Part shown: positions 1-21,100 of the stretch, in pieces | Layout of the letters: each line of letters begins with the position of its first letter | Position numbering within the stretch: the first letter of the stretch is position 1 | Assembly: GCA_013420905.1 (NCBI GenBank) | Contig: JAAXNY010000005.1 | Location: forward strand, 3,596,001-3,660,000 | Direction: 5' to 3' | Source of the DNA: Collybia mongolica | Lineage: Eukaryota > Basidiomycota > Agaricomycetes > Agaricales > Clitocybaceae | Length of the DNA stretch: 64,000 nt | Made by a program: the position numbers and the translations under genes | Notes under the pieces: generated by a model | The model's input: only the letters and a program-made list of their open reading frames with translations | Databases searched by the model: none | Told to the model about the DNA's origin: nothing

Positions 1-1893
1 TTTCCTGGAAAGACACTGGTCGCGGCACATTAGTGCTTTCATATTTCGTGGGATTTGCTGGGTGTGATACCTACAATACAACAAATTCCAATTGTCGGGG
101 ATCGATTGATAGGTTCAGTTCCACTGGTGTACATAACGTTCGTTCGATGCCATTTGTTCGTAAGGAAAGCCGAAATGTGTACTTTCCAGGGGATGCTTTT
201 CCGGAGTGGGGTTCGACTCTGTGGGGACATTAATTGATTTTGATCTCCACAACCCTCCGATTAAGCACGCACGATATCAGAAACTGAAGCGGTGTTGCCC
301 CCGCAAGGAGATGGTACGTGTAAACATAGTGCTCTCGCCGGACATGAGGGAGACTTGGTCTCCGCAGCAAACTGTAGAGCGATGAGCTCTCTCTGCAAGT
401 CACAAGGCATAGACACTGTACGGACTTCAAAGGGGGAGTAGAGCTACCATAGCTGCTAGATTCCCAATGTACAATGCTCCGTGTGCTTGCATTCGTACCA
501 TTGCTATTGCTGATTTGATGCAATTGATGTTAGGAATGGTCCCGAATCATGAGCGCGTGCAAATGTACCTTCGGCTAACAGCAGCATCGTAATCAGGGCA
601 TACGTCAACACCGAAGGTCTGTAATCGTTCAGTAAGAGAAGTCATGATGGTCGCGGACATCGCGACGAAATGCAAGTGGGCTGAGGGTCATTAAGAGCGC
701 TCAAGGTACGGCAATGAGTGTCGCGCTAAACCGAGCTTTATAGCTGATATCCTGAGAGTTGATGATCATATAACCGCCTCGAATGTGATGAACTCTTCCA
801 GATTCTGTACAGCTTCTCATCCCCCTTAGACGTGTCATGTTTTCTTGGTATCTGATTACCTGCTGACCAGTTTCATCATTCGGGCCGAGGTCACGCGGAA
901 GACCCTGCGACGCCCATAAACCTACCTGCACGAGCGCGGGCGTACCGTAATATGTCAAAATTTCGTGTTTCGTTGCGCATATCACTGCTATGTATGACAT
1001 CGACATAGTGCGTCGTCCGACTTACGAAGAGTAAATCAGTAGGTATGTCGAACACGTTGCTATAACGGTGTTTCATCGTCTACCCGTCGTAGTCACCAGG
1101 CGCGAAGTGGCACTCGTTTGTGATGGAGTGTATGTTGTCCATATGGTTTATCCAGTGACTTGTGCTCCACTATAGTGAAGCTGTGTTGGGTTCTTCTGTG
1201 GGCGAGTACAGAATATCTGCCTACTCGGAATTGAGGAAAGGTATCACGCTTGGAAAAATCCCGGGTCTTCTCTCTATTTCAATCCGGGCTTATTGCACAC
1301 TGTTTCTCAAGACAATATTCTTGTAGTTTTTCGACTATCTATGCCTATGGCAGGTCTACTCTGACGGTTTCCCCTGTACTTAGTTTAGCAACTTGACAAG
1401 TTATGCAGTGAGTGATTGTCGCACCCTGATCAAAGAATAAATCCCCCATGTTGTTCCAATCATGCCTACGGTGAAGCCAACGCCGAAGAGGCCTGCCCAA
1501 AAAACCTCTATCAGTCAAAGGAGGAATATAGCAAACGGAGGTTCCTAACCAAGATAGAGCTGAGACCGAGGCAGGCGCTGCATGATCAATCTGTGATCGT
1601 TCTGTGAGTGAGAGAAGTATAAGTCAAAGAGGCATCCACATGACACAGAAGAATTCAAACCTGGAGGGCCTTTTGCCGCTCAAGGACGTGGTTAGGCTCT
1701 ATTCCGCATAACGGTCAGGAATGCACCAAAATGTAGGGGTAACTGTTCGTACTGTTATAGAGGGCAGAGAGCATGGCTAGCGGCGGACTGAGCGAATGTG
1801 GTGGGGTAGTGGCAAAACGGAAATTATGTTGTACGGGAGGTTGCGGAGTTTTCCAGTCGGAAATCAACCGAGAGCCGAGGCCTTTTCTCGACC
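1..1893. other. Intergenic, no gene recognised
   Basis: Open frames here are short (about 100 codons or fewer), occur on both strands and resemble no protein family I know. I saw no tRNA, no terminal repeats and no splice-linked frames. The last few hundred bases must hold the promoter and leader of the YAF9-like gene that starts at 1894. Confidence 0.5.
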
Positions 1894-2837
1894 ATGGCTA
1901 GTGGCGACCGCGTCCGTGTCAGAGTATGTTCGTCCATCGCTTTCCTCGAGTCATTCGCCTTTCGTTCTTATATGGTCAACTATCTAGGGTGTCAGCATCT
2001 TTCGTCCCATAATCTATGGAAACACAGCCACGGTTTTAACGCCCAAGGAGAGGGAGTCACTCAGCTCACCCGATCATACACACAAATGGACCGTCGCCGT
2101 TCGTAGTGCTGCCTCTGCACCAGATTCTGAACAAGTTGGCGGTGCAGACGATCTCGGCTACTTTATCAAAAGGGTGACGTTCAAGCTACACGATACGTAT
2201 CCCAATCCAGCTCGCAGTATGTGAAATCCGGTTGTGATGTGGAATCCCCGTTTCATATTTTTTGTATTTTAAAGACATCGATAAACCACCATTTGAAGTC
2301 TCAGAAACTGGGTGAGTTTCCCCTAGTACGAGGCATAATTCTTACTGAACAGACTATTCCAGATGGGGCGAATTTGAGATTCAAATACGCATCACTCTCA
2401 TCCCAGAAGCTGGGGAGAAGGCTATGGTCATGTACCATCACCTCAAGCTTCATCCGTGGACTGCTAGCGGGGAACCTGAGATCCCTCCTCTTGATGTTGC
2501 TATCAAGGCCGGTCCAGTCTATTCTTGGCAGTACGACGAAGTCGTTTTCAATGATCCCTACCAAAATTTCCTGAACCTGCTCACGTCACACCCGCCCACT
2601 CCATTACCCAAGGCGAAGAGGAGACCAGTCCCTTTCCATCTTGCCAATCCTGGATCTCTCGAAGCATCAAAGGGAGGTGTGCCTGAATTTACTACCCAGA
2701 TGGAAAAAGAAGAGGCAGACCGGCTCGAGGAGGCACGCCAGGCAGTCATTGCAGAGCAAGACCGTTGGAGAGCTATGTTGATTGAGAAGGAAAAGGAGGC
2801 CCAGAGGCTCACGAAACAGATAGCGGGTACTGAGTGA
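1894..2837 (+). CDS. YAF9: YEATS-domain protein, Yaf9-like subunit of SWR1/NuA4
   Basis: Four exons: 1894-1923, 1988-2216, 2275-2311 and 2363-2837. They sum to 771 nt (256 aa) and every junction is GT-AG and in phase. The N-terminal two thirds is a YEATS domain. The legible blocks are GVSIFRPIIYGNTA, HKWTVAVRSA, GADDLGYFIKRVTFKLHDTY, a GWGEFEIQI strand and the closing YHHLKLHPW. A charged coiled coil follows in the last 45 residues (EEADRLEEARQAVIAEQDRW). This is the layout of Yaf9, which reads acylated histone H3 and serves both the SWR1 H2A.Z-exchange complex and the NuA4 acetyltransferase in the nucleus. Taf14 is the alternative, but the GVSIFRPIIYGN start and the coiled coil favour Yaf9. 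The stop lies 86 bp from the stop of the convergent ATR gene. Confidence 0.92.
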
Positions 2838-2923
2838 TTAGATGGGAATCATTGTAAATATTAACCTGTGTAATATATTCGTAATACATTGTCAAGAATT
2901 GTCACCTCATACGGTAAGAGCAC

Positions 2924-11473
<8,550 letters not shown>

Positions 11474-11677
11474 AGGGGGTTTATTACATGAAATTTGATG
11501 GAAATTAACGTGTAGATTCAGAGACTAGTGCTTCCTGTTGACGAGATAAGAGATAGGCTAAGCACTATGCACACCGAGGGGAGCTCATGATCGTCAGATT
11601 CAAAAAGCGCGTCGAAAGTTTACAGTTGCGTCGCGTAGCACACCATGTCAAAATAAGTCAAAACCTCCTGGTACATG

Positions 11678-14600
11678 CTATTTTCGGCCTGATCTCTTCT
11701 TTTCCTTCGCCTTTTCTCGTTCCATTGCCTTCTCCTCTGCTCTCTCTCCTTCGATAGATCCAAAGACCCGTTTCATATTGATATTATATGCACGGTCCTT
11801 ATCCCTCTGCTTCGCCTGCTCCACGCCAGCCAAGAACCGTGCATCCTTACGAAGTTCCCTGATAGCACCCTTCTTTTCTTGCTTGTATTGGCCGCGTAAT
11901 TTCGAGGCTTCATTACGTTCATGATCAGGATCCTGGCGGCGTAAGTAGTTCGAAGTCGTGGTCTCAAATTTGGGGATATATGATGGGATCGGTATCGGTT
12001 TGTGCGTTTGGAGAAGAAGTGGTTGGCGTGCTTGACGCGAGTATTTCACAAGTCGTCCAAGGGTGTCGCACAACGTATCAATCCGGGTCTGTTGCTTATG
12101 AGTATTGTCTGTTGATAGAATTCTTAAAACTCACTTGAGGCGCGTCAATCAAATGTTTTTTGTGAACATTTCGAAGGATATACAAGATGGGCTCATAAAG
12201 CTCGATAAACCCGTCCAAGCCTTTGTACATCTCAGCGTATTTTCCGATGAGTTCCAAAGCAAGTCCTAAGGCATCTGTTTTTGCTTGCTCCGTTGGTTGA
12301 TCAGAGGAAAGAAGCGTAACCAAATTGGCCTTTTGATCTACTGTCGTCCCCCGTTTCTTGAGTTTTAGAGACAAAGGTTTACACAAATCAGACTGGAAAT
12401 CAGGCGATGGAAAAGAACCCGGAAGAGATGCCACGTCTTTGTATCCGTGAGGAGCCAAATGTAGGACGGTATTAACCAAAAAGTTGACTGCCTCAGGGAC
12501 GAATCGTTTTGAGAGTGCTTCGAATTGCAGGAATAAAGTGCACAGGAAAAGGCCACTCGAAATGTCGGTCAGAGATCTCACCCGCCCTAGACCGAGGTAC
12601 GCGCCGATTAAGACGCGCATTGGCGAAATAACAGCATGATTCAAATCACTTGTCGACCATATCGAGCCAATAACACGCAACAACGACAGTTCTGGGAGAC
12701 CCGGCCATGTCTTTGCTTCTGGATCCAAAGCCCCTCGAGAAAGACCACGTTTTAGGTTTTTATGCATCAACGACAGTTTCTGAACAAAATGCTCCGCGGA
12801 TTGCACAGGGTAAGCGCGTGTCAATGCGTTAAGATGGGGCAAGAGGGAGGAAAGGAGAGTAAATCGAGGGGTCGGAGGTGAAGTGATGTATAGGATATGG
12901 TCAATGAGAACCGTTGCCAGCGTCTAAAAAAGCGGATTAGTACCAGTGAAATTGAGCCGCAACAGTTGATTTACCTGAAGCTTGAATTTATTATCCGGCC
13001 CCAAGCTCGTATGGTATAAAGCTCGTATTCTTTGAACAACAATCGGCACATCCTTGTCCTCAACATCATCAACAATCTCTAGGAATTCGTCGTGGGTTGA
13101 AGGACAAGGAAAGGTGAAAGGCAACTCTTTGCCTGAAGATTTTTGTTTCGATAATTTTTTGCTTGAACCTTTCGTCGTCTGAACGAGATCTTCATGGTCT
13201 CCTTCCTCCGCTTCTGAATCATCGTCGTCTTCGTTGCTGCCGGACTCATCCTCGCCTGACCCTTCCTCATCCTCTTCACTATCTTCGCTCTCTTCTTCTT
13301 CGCTCCCTAGGTCCTTTCCCACTACCGTATCGCCACCAAGTCCAGCTCCTAGTCCAGTCCAGTCAGCACCATCATCATCATCGAAGTCATCCTCCAAGTC
13401 ATCGCCACCACGTTTCCGCTTCCCTTTCGATTTCCCGTCATCTTCACTATCGCTCTCTTCCAATCCCAGCATCCGTTTCCTTCGCCTCCGCTCAGCCTTC
13501 TCCAGCGCCTCCTTTTCCTCCAGTGCCAGCTCCTCTTCAGTCTTCGTTCGGTCCTTCGGCTTAGATCGTTTGTCGAAAGCCAATTCACGAACCCGTTGAT
13601 CATAATCGTTATCTTGGGGTTCGAGTACTGAAGGTAACACGGTTGGCGGTGCAGGTGCATTGGGGCGAGTGCCAAGTGGAACAGAATTGCTCCCAGTTGA
13701 CGACGGATCAGGCGCATAGATTAAATCACGAAGAGAATCAAAATCCATGTCAAGTTCATGTCGAACATTGTCTTCTTGTTCTCGCTCCATTTGCCTCCGA
13801 AGCTATACGAGAATAAGTTTGGTATGATTGAACAGAGAGCAGGACGCAAATTCACCTTGTGTTCTTTACTTTTCGCCATGACTTCTGCCATGACCTCTGC
13901 CTTGCTCTTCTTTCGTGCAGGCTAAAAAAAAGTAAGGTCAGCAAGGGAGCTCGTCCACAAACATGTTCCCAACCTCTCCATTATCGTCTTCCTCATCATC
14001 ATCAAAGCCTCCGAAATGCGTTTTCCTGACAATATCACCATCGATTTGTCCCGCTAAGAAATCCTGAGTAACCATAATAGCCAAAGATAGATTCTGGACA
14101 TACCACGCTCTTCCTCTTCATCATCCAAACCTAAACCGACATTGTCAAAATCGTCCAACTTGGAGAGGCTCTGCCCATAATGGGTGAGCTCATCCTCATC
14201 TTCTAGGTTGAACGCCGCTCCTTTGGACGCCCGCTGCCTTTCTTTCGTAAACCGCTCCAGCATACGCTCCTCCAAACTCATCGTGGGGTCATTTTCACCA
14301 AACCTCCGATCGACGATGCCTCCTGCCCTGTCCTTCTCCTCGTATTCTTTCAATAGTGTTCTCTTCCGCTAAATAGACAGGAATAAGCTATCAGCTTATC
14401 CGTTTCGTATGAAGCGATCGGACCTGCTCCAACCCTGCTTGTTTGGCCTGAGCAGGCTTTCCAACGACACCTTTGAGTTTCCGCCCTCCCACATCGTGCT
14501 TGAGCTTTGTGACCTTTACGTCGAATGGATTCAATTTTCTGTGGATTTCATCAAGCTTTGCTGCTTTTTTCTCCTTGTCCTTTTCCACAGAAATGGTGCG

Positions 14601-14687
14601 TTTTCGCTTTTTGCCTTGCTGATTCCCAGTAACACCGGCATGTGCAAGGGCGGATTTTAGCTGTGAAAGCTGCGAGCCCTTCGCCAT
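11678..14687 (-). CDS. NOP14: Nucleolar protein Nop14, 40S ribosome biogenesis
   Basis: The gene starts MAKGSQLSQLKSALAHAGVTG, closely like the yeast Nop14 start; an in-frame ATG at 14702 adds five residues (MSWND) and is less likely. Next come the conserved NPFDVKVTKLKHDVGGRK block and the KRTLLKEYEEKDRAGGIVDRR and FGENDPTMSLEERML blocks typical of the family. A long acidic and serine-rich stretch (EEEESEDSEEDEEGSGEDES) lies near 13220-13320, then a helical C-terminal half ending in a basic, lysine-rich tail (EREKAKEKKRSGRK). Several short introns interrupt it. Nop14 belongs to the SSU processome in the nucleolus and is needed for 18S rRNA maturation and 40S export. It is co-oriented with ATR, with 204 bp between its stop and the ATR start codon. 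Confidence 0.92.
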
Positions 14688-15197
14688 GTCGTTCCAACTC
14701 AAGAGGATCAGTCTTCAAAAATTTGTGTGACTTCACAAATGTGACACAGTCACGGTATTCGATCACGTCCACAATATTGAGCCGCGTCGCTCGACGCGTC
14801 CAAGCGTTTTCAACTACAATCGAGATGATAATATCGTTGGCTTTACATTGTACAATGTGGCGGATTATGTAGACAACAGTACTACCCCCTCCCCCCCGCC
14901 CGCAGCCAAAGCGATAGAATAAAGTTAGTGCCCGTACGACGAGAAGGAAAACGACAGGACTTACGGGGGAGATTTCCCCCCCGGGTGTGACCTTTCGACC
15001 GACGACGGGATCAACCGACCTGTATTAAACGTTTAGCGACATGGTAGATCAGGCTCTGATTACTTTGGCTCACCTAATATGTCTTGATGCGGAAACCCAA
15101 GTAGGGACCACGATGCACAAGAGTAGAGGCACGTTAGAGCCCGTAGAGGCAGAAGTAGAAGGAATACTCACTGGGAGGTGGTCCCCCCTGTGCAAAC

Positions 15198-15237
15198 TCC
15201 TTCCCCGCCTTACGACCCTATAATGCTTCCCAACTAG
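15198..15237. repeat. Diverged direct repeat, copy 1
   Basis: About 40 bases, starting CTCCTTCCCCGCCTTACGAC and ending TGCTTCCCAACTAG, recur 223 bp downstream with roughly 6-7 mismatches and no gap. Read on the minus strand, both copies sit inside an acceptor-to-donor unit and begin CTAGTTGGGAAGCA. Confidence 0.6.
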
Positions 15238-15420
15238 TCTTCGTCCAGGCTAAAGTAGGAAGTTAAGTCAGCACAATAAACCAGTCAAGTAGCATAGACA
15301 TTCACAGGTAGTAATACGGTCCGGCAGCGGAAGTCCCTCAAGCGGATGTAGGGATGTTAGCTCTTGCGAAACTATCGGTTAATGAAGGGCTTACCGGGCG
15401 TCAGCCCCCGCGCGCTTGCG

Positions 15421-15460
15421 ACCTTCCCCATCTTACAACCCTCCATTGCTTCCCAACTAG
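15421..15460. repeat. Diverged direct repeat, copy 2
   Basis: Partner of the repeat at 15198-15237. This copy reads ACCTTCCCCATCTTACAACC and ends TGCTTCCCAACTAG. On the minus strand it follows a TTAG acceptor-like site and precedes a GGTAAGCC donor-like site. Confidence 0.6.
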
Positions 15461-17052
15461 CGGGCCAACCTAAGATCGAGAGAGGACAAAACACACATCA
15501 GTATTGTACAGAATCGCTTAATCTAGAATGCACCTACCGATGAAGAGGCAAAGAGTGAGGGTGGGGAAACGATGACGCGCCGTCCATAATTCTTGCTATC
15601 TCCGGCGTCCGGCCTACCCCAGTTTATACTCCCTCCGTAGAGCTGGGATCATGAGTTTCGGGACGCCTTCGTAGATACGCAGCCACGTCATGAACCCCAG
15701 CAGGCGGACCTGCATATAATCATAGAAACCATAAGGCCATGCTGGATACCAGCATGGCTTTGCCCTGTCTGGAACACAAGGTATAATCAGCAAAGGGCGA
15801 TGAGAGGAGGAGGAGGAGGTAGTACTGACAAAAGATGGGAAGAGGAACGCTGACGGTCTACCACCGATTTGTGGGTGACTTTATACCTCACAGAAAGGAG
15901 GCTGACCAGAGGCTGGGCCTGTTCTATTTTGGATGATGTCTCAGACCATGTCAGCCTCAGCGGCTCCTTGTGCTTCTATGCGCCTCGAAAAAGACATGTA
16001 AACCGCTGATCCAAAGCAAAATAAGGCCACATTTCTACCCATATCAGGACAGTTGTCGAAAAGGCCCCTTTCAGAGTGCATCGTAATCACCTTCACTCAC
16101 GACGTGCAAACCACCGCGGGTGTGGCGCATTGATGGCATAACAAACGATAATGTGTATTCGGCAGCTGTAAGGACAAACGACGCGCCTGGTACGGCATTA
16201 GGTACAGCATAATTACGACAGGCGTTCAGACCTAGGATGCTACGAGACTGCGTTCATTCATAGCACAGCCAACTAGTTAGAAGAGGTGTGACACGTGCCC
16301 TACCTCGAAGGCACCCACGAAGTACGTTTGACACAGGCATGGGAGATTATAACACGAGCAGCCTTCCAAGCGACGCAACGGACCAACAGGCAAAAGGATC
16401 CAGGCAGTTCCTTCGAGTGGCAGTGAGAACGTTGGCAAGATGCTGCCAAGGAACTTTCCTTCGATGGTGATCGATTATATTAAATCCAGAACACACAGGT
16501 GAGAACAATCAGGGTGACAAAAATCGCGAGGCTGGAATAGCATGTTGACATCACTGGTATTGGGTGGCAGTGTCTGGTGTGGGGAACGCTATAAGAGCGG
16601 CGCAGGTGATGCCATTCTCAGGATAGTGGGAAGTGAGTCGAGTTCAGGCTCAGATGCTGAGAAGTTGGCCGAAGAAGTACTAGTGTTTGCTGTATGGGAA
16701 GATATGGATGAAAGGTGCGGTGTCAATATATGGTCAAGTTTGAATTGAAGGTGCAGCTCATCTCAACCGTGGTTTGATCGTATCCAGGCGGCAAAAGATA
16801 AGTAAATTCGGTGGTATAAGAATAACCAATCGCCAAGATTGAATTCGAGCATACAGATAAATGTAGAACTGGGTTGAAGAGAACATCTGAAAATAATCAC
16901 AGCACATATGTGGGTATGTAGGAGCAGCTGCGCCGGGTCAAAACAAAGGGAGAACGCATTTTTGTTGTTGCGTGTGACATCATGTTACGAATTTGGACAG
17001 GATAAGGTATTATTATTATCTGGCAACCGCCACAGCTCAGCCTGGCCTTGTA

Positions 17053-18149
17053 ATGTCAGCTCCAAAGGGCACTATTTCGCCCGCTATACCCTTCCACCAT
17101 TCTGCACATATCTATGAGCCCACTTCACCAGAGCCCTCGAACTTGTCACTGGTATCCGTGCGCGCAACATCTCTGGATGTCTGCGAATATGTGTATGGAG
17201 AGAGTCTGGCATCAATGGATACAATCGGTCGATACTACGAACCTAATGCTAGTGAGAGATCCTTTACCTCCCTCCATTTACCACTCATCTAACTCTTGTC
17301 TTGTCTTGAGCGTGAGTTCAATTTGTTATATCTGACAGAATAGACCTTGACGGGACCGCCCAAGTTATCAAAACCCGATTCTTACAGCAACATCACGGTC
17401 AGTAATAGCGGACATCCACAAGCTGTCTCGACAACTGAGCGCGGTCGACGTGCCCCGACCTCTCGCCATGCTGTGCACGCTATTTCGCCTCCGACTTCCT
17501 CAGCGACTGGAGAACTCGGATCCTCTTTTTCAAGGTTTAAGAGTTTGGACGGAAATCGGCGATATATGCGAGAACGAGAGCTTTGGTGAGCAATAATAAT
17601 TTAGAATACAGGTTCACATGCAGGATGCTCATTTTTTCTTTAGACGGACATCGAAAGACCATCATTGAGCATACACTCAACGTTCTGCTTCTTCCCGGGA
17701 TCCACTGCCACGGACACAAACCACACAGTTCTACCGATTCGCTAGTATCTACCGGCTCTCCAGTCCCTCAGAGCCGTCACCCGACTTCTCCTTCATTACA
17801 CGTCCCCGGCACCTCGCTCTCCATCCCATCCCCGTTCCATTTCAGACTTCATGTGATCACCCGTCTGTCATTCAACGAGCAAGGCCGGGTCGCACACCAC
17901 CGGGATTTTTGGGATATCAAAGATGTAATCGGGCTTGTACCAGGCGTCTCGCTCGCTCAGTGGATCGGAACAAGACTAGCTGCGAAGGGGCTCTCTTATG
18001 TTGTAAAATTATGGACAAGGGAAAAGTCCCACAGCTATAGTGAAGAACCTATTCCCACATCTGAAGCGGGTGATCTGGAGAGGGGAGTCACGCCTGCGGC
18101 CGCTTATGTCGCTTCCACGAAGAATGCCCTCGGACTAGATGGCGTTTGA
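17053..18149 (+). CDS. Conserved fungal NTF2-like/SnoaL-like protein
   Basis: Proposed exons are 17053-17251, 17311 (one base), 17365-17585 and 17644-18149. They sum to 927 nt (308 aa). The protein reads MSAPKGTISPAIPFHHSAH, then LDVCEYVYGESLASMDTIG, then YQNPILTATSRSVIADIHKL, then VPRPLAMLCTLFRLRLPQR and RVWTEIGDICENESFDGHRK. It ends with the block ITRLSFNEQGRVAHHRDFWD plus a helix LVPGVSLAQWIGTRLAAKGL. A small alpha/beta cone with an HHRDFWD-type final strand is the usual look of fungal NTF2-like proteins of unknown ligand; I assign the fold by resemblance only. The junction after YYEPNA is odd: the GTGAGA donor at 17252 is out of phase with every usable AG, unless a 1-nt exon is invoked. 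The function is unknown. Confidence 0.8.
17252..17364 (+). other. Candidate double intron around a 1-nt micro-exon (or twin intron)
   Basis: Intron A would be 17252-17310 (59 nt): donor GTGAGA, branch CTAAC at 17289-17293, acceptor TTGAG. The exon is the single C at 17311. Intron B would be 17312-17364 (53 nt): donor GTGAGT, branch CTGAC at 17332-17336, acceptor CCAAG. The joined codons read AAT GCT ACT TAT CAA (NATYQ). The alternative is one 112-nt intron ending in AA, giving AAT GCT AGT TAT. The nearer acceptor at 17343 is excluded by an in-frame TGA at 17348-17350. Confidence 0.5.
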
Positions 18150-21100
18150 ATGTACTAACGGTATCTTGAAACACTACCGTTCGACGCCGTAGGGGTAGCA
18201 CGGCGTCTCCAAGCCCATTCAACGGCGAAGACATGGGGCATTCGATGGCGTGATCTATTATGGGCAGTTTGGTGTCTCTTCTCTCCGACAAGGGAAGGTG
18301 ACAGGTACTTGGCCCCACCTGGACCACAGACGTGCCGCATGGCACTAAGGCTTATTTAGGCCGAAAGCTTCACATGCATCATGGTTTATAGTTGCCCAGT
18401 CATACTCACGAGCACCTCGGCTTTGGTACAGATCTCAGGGGGATATATTTGACAGCTCGAGGGGAAACACCCTAATACACGATCGAAGGTGCGCTATGAC
18501 ACAGAATGCTGTGCAAGAAGGGGCGTTGGTACGGTTCTTTCTTACCGTATGTTGTCTTATCGATACCCAGTAAATGTGAACTAGTATACGTCTAACGACC
18601 GTAGATAGATAGACTGCGTGGCCAGTAATATAGTTTCATTAACTCTGTCAAACATATGCAGTATCCAATTGTGTCCGCCGCCGCAAGTCATGTCTATAAT
18701 GCACTTTCCCATTTCTGTGGGCTCCAATCTGTAGGATACATACTGCCATTTTGCGTACGCGGTGGCGAGGTAGCACGCGGTCTACTGGCCTATTCCCCTT
18801 GTATCGTATCGAAGTCATTATGAGCATCTCGAACAAAGGCTAAAAATGCATCATGCGGTCATGAGACCCATCGGCGGCAGGTGATAGTTCCTCCACTGCG
18901 ATTACCCCAGACTGCAAGAGTTCTTTTGAATTCCATTAGGTGGATCTCGGAGACTGCAATATCGAATTCCCTTCTCGTAAGGATCAAGCACTGAAGCTTC
19001 TTTCAATCGGTGCCTCAACTGAGTTGGAAAAATCCAAGGATGACGCCGCGGCACCCTGGTCCTCACCTTGCTCGAGCTATTCGCCACCCACTGGACGTTA
19101 TCGTCGGCGTTGATAGCTAACATAATGCTCCCGACACTGTGCGAGGACGAACCTGAGCAACATTGTCAAAACCTCCGGTACTCAATACGCCACAAATCAT
19201 TGTCGGGCTCCACGCCGCAAGCCAAAGGGTGGCCATTGAGCCTGTCCCCGAAAAAGGCAAACCCTACCTCTTACGTCGCTTCTTCTTCTGTTGCCAACAC
19301 GCTGTTTCTCCCCCAGAATTTCACACTGGAACGTGGAAAGCAGGAGTGTAATAAATTATGCCGCCGGATCCGGGCCTTGCGGTAAGCTAGGGAAATCATG
19401 GGAGGTACACTGGCCATGCAGATTTCATTGAACTTGAGATTAAGCGTCAAGACGACAGTTTGTATCGTCTTCAGCGGAGAGGGGGCCTATTGTTCGAATG
19501 AGGAATGGATTAGGTAGCAGCCTCGAAGACGTCGGGTGCGTCATCGTCGCACGATGGTTTGTGGTCCCTCTCTTTGGGACTAGATCTGGGAGGTAATAGC
19601 AGGAAGAAGTTTTTGGGAGATACACTTTAAGAAGATGATCGTCAGGTCCATGCCTGGTCACAATGCCCAGCAGCTGGGTAGCGTCCAATTTTGGTTTCAT
19701 TTCCGATGTCGTTATAATTACCACCCATATCAAAAGAGGTTGGACTGTATGGTGGGATAAGCTGGGATAGGTTATGGATGGACGCCGACGCCAGGTCCCG
19801 AGCGCGATGCCCGGATAACGGCGCTGGGGCTGAGTTTTATTCCCGTGTGTTCTTGTGTTCTTTTCTCCCCCTCCGTGGTTCCGTCATGCCTGCTTGCGAT
19901 ATGTGCTTCTGCTTCCACCCGTGCACATCGGTCGAGTAGCGTTCAGGTGGGCTCTGGGCTGGGCCCAATGCGATTTTGACTTTTCTTTGCGGCCACCCCC
20001 GGTGTAGATAATGCGTTCCATGTTGGTCCAAAATCCCCCAAGTCCTTGAGCAGCATTGGTGTACCTGACACTTGCTCCCATACACCCAGGGTCTTGGGCT
20101 TGGCCTGACGCTGCGGCTATCCCAACAAAGTTCTACGCGTTTCATGTTCAGGGCCTTGTGATCATCTGACATTGATTGTTAGAGGAGGCAAAATACACGT
20201 ACATACCCCTTGAGCTTCTTTTTTTTCCTCTTCAGTGGTCCCGTGGCTCCCAAACGAGCCAAACGCTTCCGTAACCACTTTTTCAGCTCCCCACCCAGGA
20301 GATGACTTGTGGCAGATAAAGGCGACCCCGCGCGTTACATGTTGGCAGGTTGGAGTTTTGGGTTGTTCACACACCATGAATATGAAGCGCGATGTCAGAT
20401 GGTCGTCGGTCGGCCTCTCGCCGAGAAGTAAATGGTCAGAGCAAACCGAATAGGCAACGTCGACTACTTGCCCGAGTCCAGCCCAAGGGTATGTTGCTGC
20501 CCCTGCTTGGGGGGGGTCCTTCCAAGGTGTGTTCCCCAAGGTCCAAGGCTGGGTAATTCCTTTAGCCCCTTCGTCAAGCTTTTGCTGAGGCGGGCGAGCG
20601 GATCGCGTACCGGCCAACGCTCGCTTGAGAAGCCTGGACTTCTTTCCCTCTCCTGGGCCACGAGATTCATAGAACGTCTTAGCATGTTTCTAACCGCCGA
20701 CGCCCTCTTTCACGCGCGGACGCCCTGCCAGGCCGTAATCATGGCCTACTCGAGCAAGTCGTTTCGGAACGCCAAGCTAAGCCCATATTATTACTCTCTT
20801 TTCTGCTTCCGGTAGCATTTTTTTCGAATTCTAGAATTCCATGAAAAAGGGTGGGCGTCGATTCCTCGGTTAATTTCTGTGTGGAAGACGAAATTCACGG
20901 CACCAAAAATAAGGATCATCTCGTACACAGGTATGACTAACGCTAGGGTAACATTAAACCCCCCTCCTCCCCACCAGTTCTCATAACTCGTCTCATGAAA
21001 GGGCCTCCAGCACTTGCTTTAGTAAAGACCAAGTACGTAGTTCAACACGAGTATAAATACGTACATTATACATACACTCATGGGCACACCGCAGAGGATG

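Larger units (their letters stand above)
14688..17052. other. Intergenic, with exon-like repeated units near 15.0-15.6 kb
   Basis: No reliable coding sequence. Between about 14960 and 15560 the minus strand holds several short GC-rich stretches, each preceded by a TTAG-like acceptor and followed by a GTAAGT/GTGAGT/GTAAGC donor; two of them share about 40 similar bases (see the repeat entries). Longer minus-strand frames at 15600-16000 stay open for only 48-64 codons, which chance allows. The right end must carry the promoter of the NTF2-like gene at 17053. Confidence 0.45.

Noticed and set aside
15600..16000. A spliced minus-strand gene (48- and 64-codon open stretches with acceptor-like edges)
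   Set aside because: Stop-free runs of this size are expected by chance over several frames; no start, no family and no continuous set of junctions could be found.
19440..20617. Minus-strand frames of about 100-150 codons as candidate small genes
   Set aside because: No recognisable domain, no splice partner and mixed composition; not enough to call.
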